NCBI GenBank assembly: GCA_002309015.1
Contig: DBWM01000010.1
Coordinates: 37,765 to 101,764 of the forward strand
Origin: Myxococcales bacterium UBA1238
GTDB taxonomy: Bacteria; Myxococcota_A; Bradymonadia; UBA7976; UBA1532
Length of the DNA: 64,000 nucleotides
Direction: 5' to 3'
Shown here: positions 35,451 through 44,557 of the stretch, piece by piece
Layout: every line of letters starts with the position of its first letter
Numbering within the stretch: the stretch's first letter is position 1
Translations under genes and position numbers: made by a program
Notes under the pieces: model-generated
Databases searched by the model: none
The model's input: only the letters and a program-made list of their open reading frames with translations
Told to the model about the DNA's origin: nothing

Positions 35451-35584
35451 ATCACCAGAAACAGCAGCTTGAACGCCATTTTGAGCGTTTTTTTGGCTTG
35501 AAACTTGCGTGTTTAAGTCAATTTAACTCCAAACTCTGTGAATCACCGCGCGAATCTGCGCATTTTTTGCAAAGGAGCTCCACG

Positions 35585-36367
35585 ATGAGCAAGGTCTTGA
35601 GTGTTAAGGGATCGGGTTTACGCAACGATGAGTTGCGAGGGTACTTTAATCGCTTGATGGCGATCCTCATCGCCTTCAACGCTCTGCGCGGTTCGAGAGG
35701 ACAAAAACTCAAGGCGGCGCACGACGCTTACGTTCAGGCCATCGATGGATCGAGCGCATCCAAGCTTTCGATCCGCGAATTTGATTCGCCCTGCGATTTG
35801 GCCTGGCGTTCACTCAAAGCACAAGTCCGTGCCGACTTGTTGCATCACAGCGAAACACGGCGCAGAGCAGGCGAGCAGATCGATGGCTTGCTCTCCCCAT
35901 TGGGCAATCCCACCAACCTGAACTACGATCAGGCCTACGGCTTGATTCAAAGGGCGATCTCGACGCTGGACGGACTCGATCCACAGATTTTAGTGGATGC
36001 CCATATCGACGACATCTTCGCCCATTTGCATGCCTGCTACGACAAATTTGTTGCAGCCCAGGCCTCAGAGATGGCCCGTCGCGCCAATCGTCCGAAGGGG
36101 GCCGTTCGTGAAGCCCGACTCGCCCTGCTCAAGGCCTGGTCGGGTTATGTGCCCGCTTTGGAGATGATTGCTGAAGATGAGCCCGAGGCTCAAAAGGCGA
36201 TCGACCAGATCAACGCATTGGTGGCTGAGTCCAATGCAAAGATCGCCCAGCGAAAAGCGAACGATGACGACGATGAAAACGAAAAGAAATCGAAGGCTGA
36301 AGGCAAGACCGAGTCTCCGAAAGCCGAAGATCCCGTAGTCGACGTCGAAGTGATCGAAGAAGACTGA
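35585..36367 (+). CDS. Helical protein of unknown function, possibly DUF6261-like
   Basis: A 260-residue soluble protein. The start is an ATG with AAAGGAG seven bases before; the frame is open much further upstream through the dyad cluster but that part does not look coding. The central part (DLAWRSLKAQVRADLLHHSETRRRAGEQID, GNPTNLNYDQAYGLIQRAISTL, then CYDKFVAAQASEMARR) resembles, from memory, the helical DUF6261 family common in Bacteroidetes. The C-terminus is a long acidic/Lys-rich tail (DDDDENEKK...VIEED), similar in style to the three small paralogs elsewhere in the window. It lies between pdxY and recB with its own ribosome site. Confidence 0.7.
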   Translation: MSKVLSVKGSGLRNDELRGYFNRLMAILIAFNALRGSRGQKLKAAHDAYVQAIDGSSASKLSIREFDSPCDLAWRSLKAQVRADLLHHSETRRRAGEQIDGLLSPLGNPTNLNYDQAYGLIQRAISTLDGLDPQILVDAHIDDIFAHLHACYDKFVAAQASEMARRANRPKGAVREARLALLKAWSGYVPALEMIAEDEPEAQKAIDQINALVAESNAKIAQRKANDDDDENEKKSKAEGKTESPKAEDPVVDVEVIEED

Positions 36368-36441
36368 ATTTAAGGTTCAGCCGTTGCGGCCGCCCTCTCA
36401 GATTTTAAAACTGAGCGCAGAGTTCAAAGCTCAGGCGGCCG

Positions 36442-36457
36442 TTCAAATTCTTTTGAA
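36442..36457. promoter_or_regulatory. TTCAAA-n4-TTTGAA dyad upstream of recB
   Basis: TTCAAATTCTTTTGAA is a perfect 6+6 dyad with a four-base spacer, the same form as the site at 35173-35188. It lies 62 bp before the recB ATG, a suitable place for a regulator of recBD. Confidence 0.45.
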
Positions 36458-36518
36458 GCCTTTAATGTCTTTCAGTCAGATGCTCCAAACACCGAACGTT
36501 TAAAGAGATGGCCCAACG

Positions 36519-39500
36519 ATGACCGATCGAGAGATGCAAAATTACAGCGGTCAGGAAGAGATCGTCGATCAAACCACCTTGATCGAGGCGAGCGCGGGCA
36601 CGGGAAAGACCTATAACATTACGGAGCTCGTGCTTCGGCTGCTGCTGGAGCGCCATTTTAAACTGGAGAAGATGCTCGTGGTCACCTTTACCAGGGCGGC
36701 CACAGCGGAGCTTAAGGAACGCATCGACGCAAGGCTTCAAAAGAGTCTGATCCTGCTGCAACAGCACAAGCAAGGGATCAATCTGGAAGAGAACAAGGAG
36801 TTTCAGCAGCTGCAGGCGAGCATCCAAAAAGGGGAGCTTCAGATCGATGAGGCGATCACCTGTCTTCAGGATGCGCAGGACGCGCTCGATATGGGATCGA
36901 TCTCTACCATTCACGGCTTCTGCCAGCGCATCCTGACTTCGTTCGGTTTCGAGACCGATATAGAGTTTGAATCCGAGCTGCAAAACAATGTGGACGATCT
37001 GATGGACGAGATCATCCACGACTATACGCGCCAAATCTATGAGACCGACGATCCCGAATGGTATCTCTTCCTTTCGTCGCTCAACATCTTCGAGCCGAGC
37101 GATCCCTATTCGCGTCAAACGCTAAAGGACGCCGTAAAACAGCTCGTGCGCGATCCTCAGCTGGTTTTGGATCCCAAGCCTTTATCATGGTCGGCCATCA
37201 AAGAGCATTTCGACCGGCTGATGGTGCAGAAGGAAGAGACCCAAAAACAATTGCGCGCCCTCCGCGATCTCTACCTCAGCGATCCTCCGGTTTTTGAAAA
37301 GTCAGCGCCCACAGAAGCGCAGAGTCAGTCGTTCAAAAACCTGCTGATGTGCGATCCGGTCTTCTCACTCGATGCGTTTTTATCGCTCATCACCATGGGA
37401 CAGGTGATCGATCAGTATTCGGGAGAGACCCTGCCTTGCTCGCTTTCAAGCCTTCCGGGCTGGTCCGGATTGCCGCCTTTTCGCAAATACACCCGCTTCG
37501 CATTTCAGTATGATCGCTGCAAAACCCCAAAGCAGGTCGATCATTTGCCAAAGATTGTGGAGCTGTTCGAAGATCTGGTCGTTCAGCTCGCGCGAAAGAC
37601 CGATCCACCGTATTTTCCTGAGCTCCAGGACTGCGCGATCGCTACGGCCACAAAAGAGGTGTACGACCGGCTGATTTTAAAGAAGCAGCAAAAGGGTGTG
37701 ATGACCTTCGACGATCTTTTGACGCGCTTGTCTGCCGCATTGTCGTCCGATCAGGGGCCTGAGCTCTGCCGGATGATCCGCGAGCAATACGACGCCGCGC
37801 TCATCGATGAGTTTCAGGACACCGATGACACCCAATGGAAAATCTTTAGCCAGATCTTTCAGGGCAAACCCCTCTATTTAATCGGCGATCCCAAGCAGTC
37901 GATCTACGCGTTCCGAGGCGCAAACATCCACACGTATCTCGCTGCCAAGCAGTCTGCCGGATCAAGACAGTTTACGATGCAGACCAACTGGCGATCAGAT
38001 AAACCGCTCATCTGTGGCATGAACCAGCTCTTTGCCAATCCAAAGGCTTTCGGCGCTGAGGGCATCGATTACGTGCAGGTGCAGGCGTCCGAAAAACATT
38101 TGGAGAGTGGCTACGCTCAGGAGATCGGGGTTCAGGAAAAGCCGATTCAGATCCGTTATTTTGATGACGCGATTCAAAACGGATCGAGCGGCGATCCGAT
38201 CTCGGGATCGGGTCAGCAATTGCCGCAGATCCTCTCGAAGGTGGTCGCGCAGGACATCCTCAGATTTTTGGAGACCCGGCCTTATTTAAAGTCGGACGAT
38301 CCGCAAAAGATCGAGCGCGTGCATCCGGGGCATCTGGCCGTTCTGGTCAGTACCAACAACGAAGCGCTCGAAATGCAAAAAGCTCTCTTTCAGGTCAACA
38401 TCCCTGCTGTGCTTTCGGGCATGGGATCGGTTTACGATTCACAGGCGGCCATCGATTTACTCTATTGGATCGACGCCTGTTTAACGACCAACAACAGCAA
38501 AAAGCTCTGCACCTTCGCCTCAACCCCTCTCTGCAACCTCTTCGAGGCACGCGATCTCGCGCTTTTAAATCAGCCTGAAGATGTTGAAGACGCGGATCAA
38601 ATACAGGTGGAAGAGCGCTTTGAAACCCTGCGCAACCGCTTGATCGAATGGCGAAAGCTGATCGAATCCCACGGCTTCCTCTTCACCTTCCATCAGATGA
38701 TCGAGCAAATGGAGCTGCTCGAACGTCTGCTCTCTTTGACCGACGGTGAGCGCTACGTGACCGATCTCTTTCAGCTGGGCGAGCTCCTGTTCTGCGCCGA
38801 GCACGAGCAACATCTCAATCTGGATCAGCTGCGCGAACATCTGGCGGCCGAAATCGCCAAAAAAAAGGACGATCTCGAAGGCAAGCCCGACATTCGGCAG
38901 CTTGAGAGCGACGATCACGCCGTCCAGATCATGACCGTCCATAAAAGCAAGGGCCTGCAGTTCCCCTTTGTATGGATTCCCTTTTTACTGAAGGGCGCAT
39001 CCTTTCAAAAATCGTTCAGCGTCACCGATTTGAAGGAAGGATCGAAAGAAAAGAAGCTCTGCCTTCACAAATTCGATACCGAGCATGGCCAGGAGGCCGC
39101 AGTTAAAGAGCAAACCGATCTCGAGCAGGAGATGATGCGCAAGCTCTACGTCGCATTGACGCGCCCGCAGCACCGCGTGACCGTCTATTTGGGCCAGATG
39201 AAGTCCGAGCAGTCCGAGCGGGCACCGTTAAAACGCCTGCTGAACATCCAGCCTCAGGAAAAGCCGTCCAAAAAAACGCCGAAAGACGCAGAAGCATTGG
39301 CGAAATGCAAGAGCCTGTTCGATGCGCTGCAGGCGATCTCTTCGGAGTTCATCGAGATTTCGGCCTGTCAGCCTCCGATCGAAGGCGCATTCTGGCAGGA
39401 TCCGTTTTTGGAAGCGCCGGAACTCTGCGCAGCCGAGTATTCGCGTCAAAACTGGGACCGAAGGTTTGCTACGAGAAGCTATTCGAGACTCGCAGAAGGC

Positions 39501-40448
39501 TGCCCTGAATCGCCGGTCGCCCATCCAATCCCCATCGATGGCCCGCCTCTGATCGATGGCGATGAGTCCAATGCGACAGAGGATCCGGAACTCGATTCAG
39601 ACATCGAACAAAATGGAGAAGATGAGCCGGATATCGCGGAAGAAAGCGGCCTCCTTTTCAACGGACTCCCAAGAAACCGGCAGTTCGGCTCCGCAATTCA
39701 CTGCCTCTTTGAAAACATCGACTTCTGCAACTACGTCAAACCCGGTTTTTGCGACAGCCCCGAGATGCGCCAGATCTCGCAGCTCTGTTTAAGGCGCGAA
39801 GGCCTCGTGCTCTCGGCCGAGGATCACCAGTCGGTGCGCCACGACGTCAAAACGCTGCTCGAAGCGCCGCTTTTGATCCCCGAGTTTCCGCATCTCTCGC
39901 TCTCTCAAATTTCAAACGACCGCCGCCGCTGCGAATTTGAATTCGATCTCAGCGTTTGCAAGGGCGCTCTCTGGCGCATGGGCAGGGCTTGCAAGATCGA
40001 ACGCTTCGCAGACATCATGGCAGCCGATCATTTTTGGGAAGAAGACTACCTGCCCAAATTAAAAGGTGTGCTCGCCACATGGGATGAGATCGCCGGCTAT
40101 CTGACAGGCAGCATCGATCTCGTCTTTACATGCCCCGGCCAGACCATCGATCGCTACGTGATCGTGGATTACAAGACCAACAGCCTTGCAAGCTACCAGC
40201 CCAAAGATTTAAGGGCCGCCATGGCCTCTCACCATTACTTCCTTCAGGGCTATATTTATATGGTCGCCCTCCACCGCTTCTTAAAGCAACGGCTTTTAAC
40301 GTACGACTACGATCGGAACATGGTGGGCATCGAAAATTTGTTCCTGCGCGGCATGGGCAGGGCAGGCGAGGGTTGCTATTTTTATAAGCCGTCCAAAGCG
40401 GTGATCGAGCAGCTCGACGCCCTTTTAGAGGGAGAGGATGCGGCATGA
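36519..40448 (+). CDS. recB: Exodeoxyribonuclease V beta subunit (helicase/nuclease)
   Basis: A 1309-residue UvrD-type helicase with C-terminal nuclease. Walker A EASAGTGKT is at residues 23-31, followed by MLVVTFTRAATAELKERI. Other helicase motifs are AALIDEFQDTD, LIGDPKQSIYAFRGANI, VQIMTVHKSKGLQFPFVWIP and KLYVALTRPQHRV. The RecB nuclease motif is GSIDLVF...YVIVDYKTN near residues 1205-1230. It overlaps recD by four bases. An Asp/Glu-rich linker (residues about 1020-1045) precedes the nuclease domain. All catalytic motifs are present, so the enzyme should be active. Confidence 0.96.
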   Translation: MTDREMQNYSGQEEIVDQTTLIEASAGTGKTYNITELVLRLLLERHFKLEKMLVVTFTRAATAELKERIDARLQKSLILLQQHKQGINLEENKEFQQLQASIQKGELQIDEAITCLQDAQDALDMGSISTIHGFCQRILTSFGFETDIEFESELQNNVDDLMDEIIHDYTRQIYETDDPEWYLFLSSLNIFEPSDPYSRQTLKDAVKQLVRDPQLVLDPKPLSWSAIKEHFDRLMVQKEETQKQLRALRDLYLSDPPVFEKSAPTEAQSQSFKNLLMCDPVFSLDAFLSLITMGQVIDQYSGETLPCSLSSLPGWSGLPPFRKYTRFAFQYDRCKTPKQVDHLPKIVELFEDLVVQLARKTDPPYFPELQDCAIATATKEVYDRLILKKQQKGVMTFDDLLTRLSAALSSDQGPELCRMIREQYDAALIDEFQDTDDTQWKIFSQIFQGKPLYLIGDPKQSIYAFRGANIHTYLAAKQSAGSRQFTMQTNWRSDKPLICGMNQLFANPKAFGAEGIDYVQVQASEKHLESGYAQEIGVQEKPIQIRYFDDAIQNGSSGDPISGSGQQLPQILSKVVAQDILRFLETRPYLKSDDPQKIERVHPGHLAVLVSTNNEALEMQKALFQVNIPAVLSGMGSVYDSQAAIDLLYWIDACLTTNNSKKLCTFASTPLCNLFEARDLALLNQPEDVEDADQIQVEERFETLRNRLIEWRKLIESHGFLFTFHQMIEQMELLERLLSLTDGERYVTDLFQLGELLFCAEHEQHLNLDQLREHLAAEIAKKKDDLEGKPDIRQLESDDHAVQIMTVHKSKGLQFPFVWIPFLLKGASFQKSFSVTDLKEGSKEKKLCLHKFDTEHGQEAAVKEQTDLEQEMMRKLYVALTRPQHRVTVYLGQMKSEQSERAPLKRLLNIQPQEKPSKKTPKDAEALAKCKSLFDALQAISSEFIEISACQPPIEGAFWQDPFLEAPELCAAEYSRQNWDRRFATRSYSRLAEGCPESPVAHPIPIDGPPLIDGDESNATEDPELDSDIEQNGEDEPDIAEESGLLFNGLPRNRQFGSAIHCLFENIDFCNYVKPGFCDSPEMRQISQLCLRREGLVLSAEDHQSVRHDVKTLLEAPLLIPEFPHLSLSQISNDRRRCEFEFDLSVCKGALWRMGRACKIERFADIMAADHFWEEDYLPKLKGVLATWDEIAGYLTGSIDLVFTCPGQTIDRYVIVDYKTNSLASYQPKDLRAAMASHHYFLQGYIYMVALHRFLKQRLLTYDYDRNMVGIENLFLRGMGRAGEGCYFYKPSKAVIEQLDALLEGEDAA

Positions 40449-42487
40449 AGCCCTCATTTGGAAATTCACCCGCAAGCCAGGAGCTCGACCGGCGCGCCGA
40501 ACCCTTTTTAAAGGCCGGCGTCGTTCAGGATGGGCATCTCTCGGCGATTAAACTCTTAAGCGATCTCTCCGGCGAGCAGCGCTACGAAACTTTATTGCTT
40601 TGCCTGCTCACGCTGGCTGCCCTCGATCGCGGCGACGTCTGCTTCGATCTTTTGCAACCCGAGTCTCCGCTTCAGATTGAGTTGAAGAACGGCGTCACGT
40701 TTGAAGCGTTAAAAGCCTTTTTGCCCACGCATGCCTTTAAAGATCGCTCGCCCTTTTTGATGAGCCCCCTGATCGAGCGCTATGGTGAGCGATCACATTC
40801 AGATGAACGGCTGACAGCAGGCGAGGGGAGCGGGCCAAAAACGTTGGGTGCACCTGCATATCACATCGATCGCCCCTTCGTTCTGGATGGCCATCGCCTC
40901 TACCGGCAGAGATCGTACATCGAAGAGCGCCAGGTCTGCGATCGCTTAAACCAGCTGGCCCTTCAGACGCGCGAGACGGGCAGCCGCCTGATCGATGCCA
41001 CCGCTTTAAACCGGGGACTCGACGCGATCTTCGGCAAAGCGAGCGATCAACCCGGAAGAAAAGCGGTCTTAGGCAGCTTTGACAGCGCCTTAACCGTCAT
41101 TACCGGCGGCCCTGGCACCGGCAAGACCTGGACCGTCCGCAATTTGATCACCCTGCATTACATTCAGCGCGAGCTCGAACGCCTGAAGGATCCGCAGCTG
41201 CCCGAACTTTCGGTCGCCCTAGCGGCCCCCACCGGCAAAGCGGCCATGCGGATGGTCGAATCTCTGCAAAAGGATCTCGATCGCTTCATTGCGGAAACCG
41301 TTCCCAGACTTTTGGAGGGCCTGCCCTTAAAACCGGAAGGTCTTCAATTCTTTTTGGAGCATCTGCAGGCCTCCACACTGCACCGCCTTCTGGGCGTCCG
41401 CCGCTTCGATCCCGGATCCTTCGTCCATCACGCCCAAAACCCCCTCTGCCTCGATCTTCTGGTGGTCGATGAAGCCTCGATGATCGATCTCGCCCTCATG
41501 CGATCGCTGCTCCTCGCGGTTTCGGATCGCTCGCGCCTGATCCTGCTCGGCGATCCCAATCAGCTGGCCTCGGTGGAAGCGGGCAATGTTCTGGGCGATA
41601 TCGTTTCAACAGAGCTCGATGCCTGCGCGGTCGGCCGTCAAATCTTCAGACTCACGGTGAACCACCGCGCAAAAGATGCTCCAAAACTCGCCGAATTCTC
41701 GGCCTTATGCTGCAACATCGACGCTGAGCAGGATGAACAGGCGGCTGTAGAAAAAGTCGTCGGCTGCCTTCAAAACGAAGGTCAGATCCGCCTCTTAAGC
41801 TGGCCCTCCGAAACCTGCGCGATCCCCGACTCGATTCTAAGCGAGATCGTCGAACAATATTCGAGCTACATCGACTGCCTCTGCAAAGGCCCCGATCCCG
41901 ATGAAAGCGAAGAGGATCATTTAAGCCGCGCCTTCAAACTGTTTTTAAGGTTCCGCGTCCTCTGCGCCCACCGCGACGGCCCCTTTGGGGTCTCCGGCTT
42001 AAACGCCGCCATCCTCTCCAAACTGCGTTTAAGATACGGCATCCCCTTCAACCGCGAGCTCATCGGCCGTCCGATCCTCATCCTGCAAAACGATCCCCAA
42101 ACGGGCCTCTTTAACGGCGACATCGGTCTCTGCGTCCAGCACGCCCAAAGCTTAAGGGTCGCCTTCCAAAGCCCCAGCCCGTCGCGCCCCTTCATGTGGT
42201 TCAGTCCCGCTCAGCTTCCCGATCACCAGACAGCCTTTGCGATGACGATCCATAAGAGCCAGGGATCCGAATTCGACCACAGCTTCGTCATCCTCCCGCC
42301 GAAGAAGAGCCCCATTCTGACGCGGGAACTCGTCTACACCGCCGCCACCCGCGCCAAAACGCAATTAACCGTGGTCAGCGACAAAAACATCCTGACCGAA
42401 GCCTTAAAACAACGCGTCCTCCGCGCCTCAGGCCTCTCGGAACGCCTGATGATCTGCAAACAGCAGAAGGGGAGCCTGAACAAATGA
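40445..42487 (+). CDS. recD: Exodeoxyribonuclease V alpha subunit (5'-3' helicase)
   Basis: A 680-residue SF1B helicase. Walker A GGPGTGKT is at residues 221-228. Further motifs are AAPTGKAAMRM, LLVVDEASMIDLALM, LILLGDPNQLASVEAGNVLGD, TVNHRA and the C-terminal FAMTIHKSQGSEFDHSFVILP with LVYTAATRAK. The ATGA overlap with recB shows translational coupling. Together with recC and recB it completes the RecBCD enzyme for double-strand break repair and degradation of foreign linear DNA. Confidence 0.96.
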   Translation: MKPSFGNSPASQELDRRAEPFLKAGVVQDGHLSAIKLLSDLSGEQRYETLLLCLLTLAALDRGDVCFDLLQPESPLQIELKNGVTFEALKAFLPTHAFKDRSPFLMSPLIERYGERSHSDERLTAGEGSGPKTLGAPAYHIDRPFVLDGHRLYRQRSYIEERQVCDRLNQLALQTRETGSRLIDATALNRGLDAIFGKASDQPGRKAVLGSFDSALTVITGGPGTGKTWTVRNLITLHYIQRELERLKDPQLPELSVALAAPTGKAAMRMVESLQKDLDRFIAETVPRLLEGLPLKPEGLQFFLEHLQASTLHRLLGVRRFDPGSFVHHAQNPLCLDLLVVDEASMIDLALMRSLLLAVSDRSRLILLGDPNQLASVEAGNVLGDIVSTELDACAVGRQIFRLTVNHRAKDAPKLAEFSALCCNIDAEQDEQAAVEKVVGCLQNEGQIRLLSWPSETCAIPDSILSEIVEQYSSYIDCLCKGPDPDESEEDHLSRAFKLFLRFRVLCAHRDGPFGVSGLNAAILSKLRLRYGIPFNRELIGRPILILQNDPQTGLFNGDIGLCVQHAQSLRVAFQSPSPSRPFMWFSPAQLPDHQTAFAMTIHKSQGSEFDHSFVILPPKKSPILTRELVYTAATRAKTQLTVVSDKNILTEALKQRVLRASGLSERLMICKQQKGSLNK

Positions 42488-42558
42488 CGCTGATGCCTGA
42501 AACGCTGCGGTTGCTGGCGCTTCGATTCCGTTTAGACCGCTGATCTGAGGAAGAGACG

Positions 42559-44109
42559 ATGGCTCATTCTCAAAAGATGGTGCGATGGGGACTCACTGCA
42601 GGGATCCTCATCGTTCTGGCGCTCACGTTCTGGGTGAAGCTCTCGATCGAAAAGAAAAAGAACGCCCAACAGCTCGAGCGGGAAGAGGATCCCGAACACC
42701 AGGCCGCCCTTGCGATCTCGAAAGCCGATGAAGCGCTGCTTCAAAATCACCCCGATCTGGCGCTGGCCGAGTTTCAAAATGCGATCGATCTCTGGGAAAA
42801 GATGGAAGGCGAGACGCCCAAATGGAATGCGCTCGCAACCCGCGATCGCGCATTGCAGCTGCTCAAAACTTTAGGCCGCAACTCCGAGGCGCGCCAATGG
42901 GCCGAAACCGTTTTCACTCAAAGCCGCGCGCTGTTTCAGGCAGCTCCCACGGAATCGAGAAGGCAGAAAGCGTATCTCTCGGCTGCAAAAAACGTTTCGA
43001 ATCTGGAAGATCCCCTGCATCGCCGCCACCAGCCCGCAACCGCAGAGGCTGCATTGGCAGTAGATGCCACTGCAAACATCGCTCCTTTGGAAGCGATCGT
43101 TCTGGGTGAGCTCTCCAATTGCTTTCTCGATGCGGCCAAACGCTATGCCGAAGCTTCTGCAACCGAAGACGCGATCGCTCTGCTCGAGAAAGCGACTTCA
43201 AACGCCAAAAAAGCGGCGCCACTTCGCGAGGATCCCTCTGAAGCCCTGATGGCTCAGGAACGCATCGCCACTGAAGCCATGCAAATCGCCGAAATGCTGG
43301 CCGATCGACAGCGAAGCAGGGAAGGGAAAACGGGATCCGGTGCGAAAGCGAACGCGGAGACGGCGGATCCAAAAGATGCGGATGTGGGATCGCTGAAGCC
43401 GCTGGCTGATCTCAATGCGCTTGCGGATCGCTATGGCCGCATGGCCCTCGATGCCCTCGATTTGGAGCTCGAGTTTGCCCCGGAGGCGCGCCTTTTAAAA
43501 CAACGCCAGGCTGCGCTCTACCTGCGGCTGGCCGATCGCGGCGCAAAAAACGGCGGAATCCTGGATGCGGTGACGGCTGACTACGCTGCGGCTGTGCGCC
43601 TTCGCCGAGCGCTCCGCGATGCCGGTGATGTGAAGGAACAGCGAAACCTGGTGCGCGCCCTCGAAGCCTTTGGCATCTGGAAATCACGCCAGGGGCAGGG
43701 CATTGAAATCTTAAAGGAGGCCGCAACGGAAGCCCAAGCGCTGGATAAAAAGGATTTGGACATCGCAGCATCGGTTTACGGGCAGCTTGCAAAAGCGCTG
43801 AGCGATCAAAAAAAGTTTGTGGAAGCGCGTTCATTTGCAAAAGAGGCCTACGATGCGGCAACGGAGTTTGCTCAAAAACAAGGAAAGACCGGTGAAAAGG
43901 AATGGGCGATCGCTGCCCTGCGTTACGCCCGCCTGCTCCGCATGAAGCCGAATCCTCAAAGAGCGCAGGCTCTGGAGATCGCGCAAAAAGCGAAGGAGCG
44001 CCTCAAAAATGAAGGATCTGCGCCTGTAAAGGGAGGAACATCGAAGGAAATGGAACCGCTGATCCGCGCTCTGGATGCGCTCATCGATGAATTAAAATCT
44101 GTAAAATAG
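42559..44109 (+). CDS. Membrane-anchored helical (TPR-like) protein
   Basis: A 516-residue protein with an N-terminal membrane anchor (WGLTAGILIVLALTFWVKL, residues 9-27) followed by a long alpha-helical body. Several segments have TPR-like pattern, for example AISKADEALLQNHPDLALAEFQNAIDLWEKM (residues 50-82) and DIAASVYGQLAKALSDQKKFVEARSFAKEAYDAA. Ala, Glu and Lys dominate, so weak coiled-coil character is likely. It follows recD by 71 bp and may share its transcript. Function unknown; a periplasm-facing scaffold is a plausible reading. Confidence 0.78.
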   Translation: MAHSQKMVRWGLTAGILIVLALTFWVKLSIEKKKNAQQLEREEDPEHQAALAISKADEALLQNHPDLALAEFQNAIDLWEKMEGETPKWNALATRDRALQLLKTLGRNSEARQWAETVFTQSRALFQAAPTESRRQKAYLSAAKNVSNLEDPLHRRHQPATAEAALAVDATANIAPLEAIVLGELSNCFLDAAKRYAEASATEDAIALLEKATSNAKKAAPLREDPSEALMAQERIATEAMQIAEMLADRQRSREGKTGSGAKANAETADPKDADVGSLKPLADLNALADRYGRMALDALDLELEFAPEARLLKQRQAALYLRLADRGAKNGGILDAVTADYAAAVRLRRALRDAGDVKEQRNLVRALEAFGIWKSRQGQGIEILKEAATEAQALDKKDLDIAASVYGQLAKALSDQKKFVEARSFAKEAYDAATEFAQKQGKTGEKEWAIAALRYARLLRMKPNPQRAQALEIAQKAKERLKNEGSAPVKGGTSKEMEPLIRALDALIDELKSVK

Positions 44110-44557
44110 ATGCAAGCGGGCGGTTCAACGGAAGAGCGCGCGATGGTTTTGGCGTATGGTCGTGGTGGTTGTAGGGATATGCGGAAGGCTGATGCGAGCG
44201 GTGGTGGGGAAAAAAGCTTTGAGGAAGAGAAAGACCGGGCAGCTGGGCGATGAAAATGATTTGGATGGTGTGCTGGTTTTGATGCCTATGCGTTAAATAT
44301 TTATGATGCGCTGGCTTTTAAAAACGGCGTATGGACGGGCCTGGAGGGCGTTTTGAGGCGGACATGGCATCGGGCAGCTGATGGGCTTCAGAATGGGGTA
44401 AAAGAAAAGGCCGGGAGCATGTGTGGTTTGGGGGCAACTATGGGTAAAAAAACAACTTTTTGAATGAGTCGCGTTTTCTCTACTCGACATCCGGTTTGGT
44501 TTTCGGTAAATTTATAAGTTGAAAATGCGGAACTTAAACTTGACACAGGAGTCAATT
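44110..44557. other. Intergenic region before the PKD giant (448 bp)
   Basis: No gene with convincing features was seen. The A/T-rich stretch around 44500-44520 is the likely promoter zone for the following gene; no exact boxes could be fixed. Confidence 0.35.
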
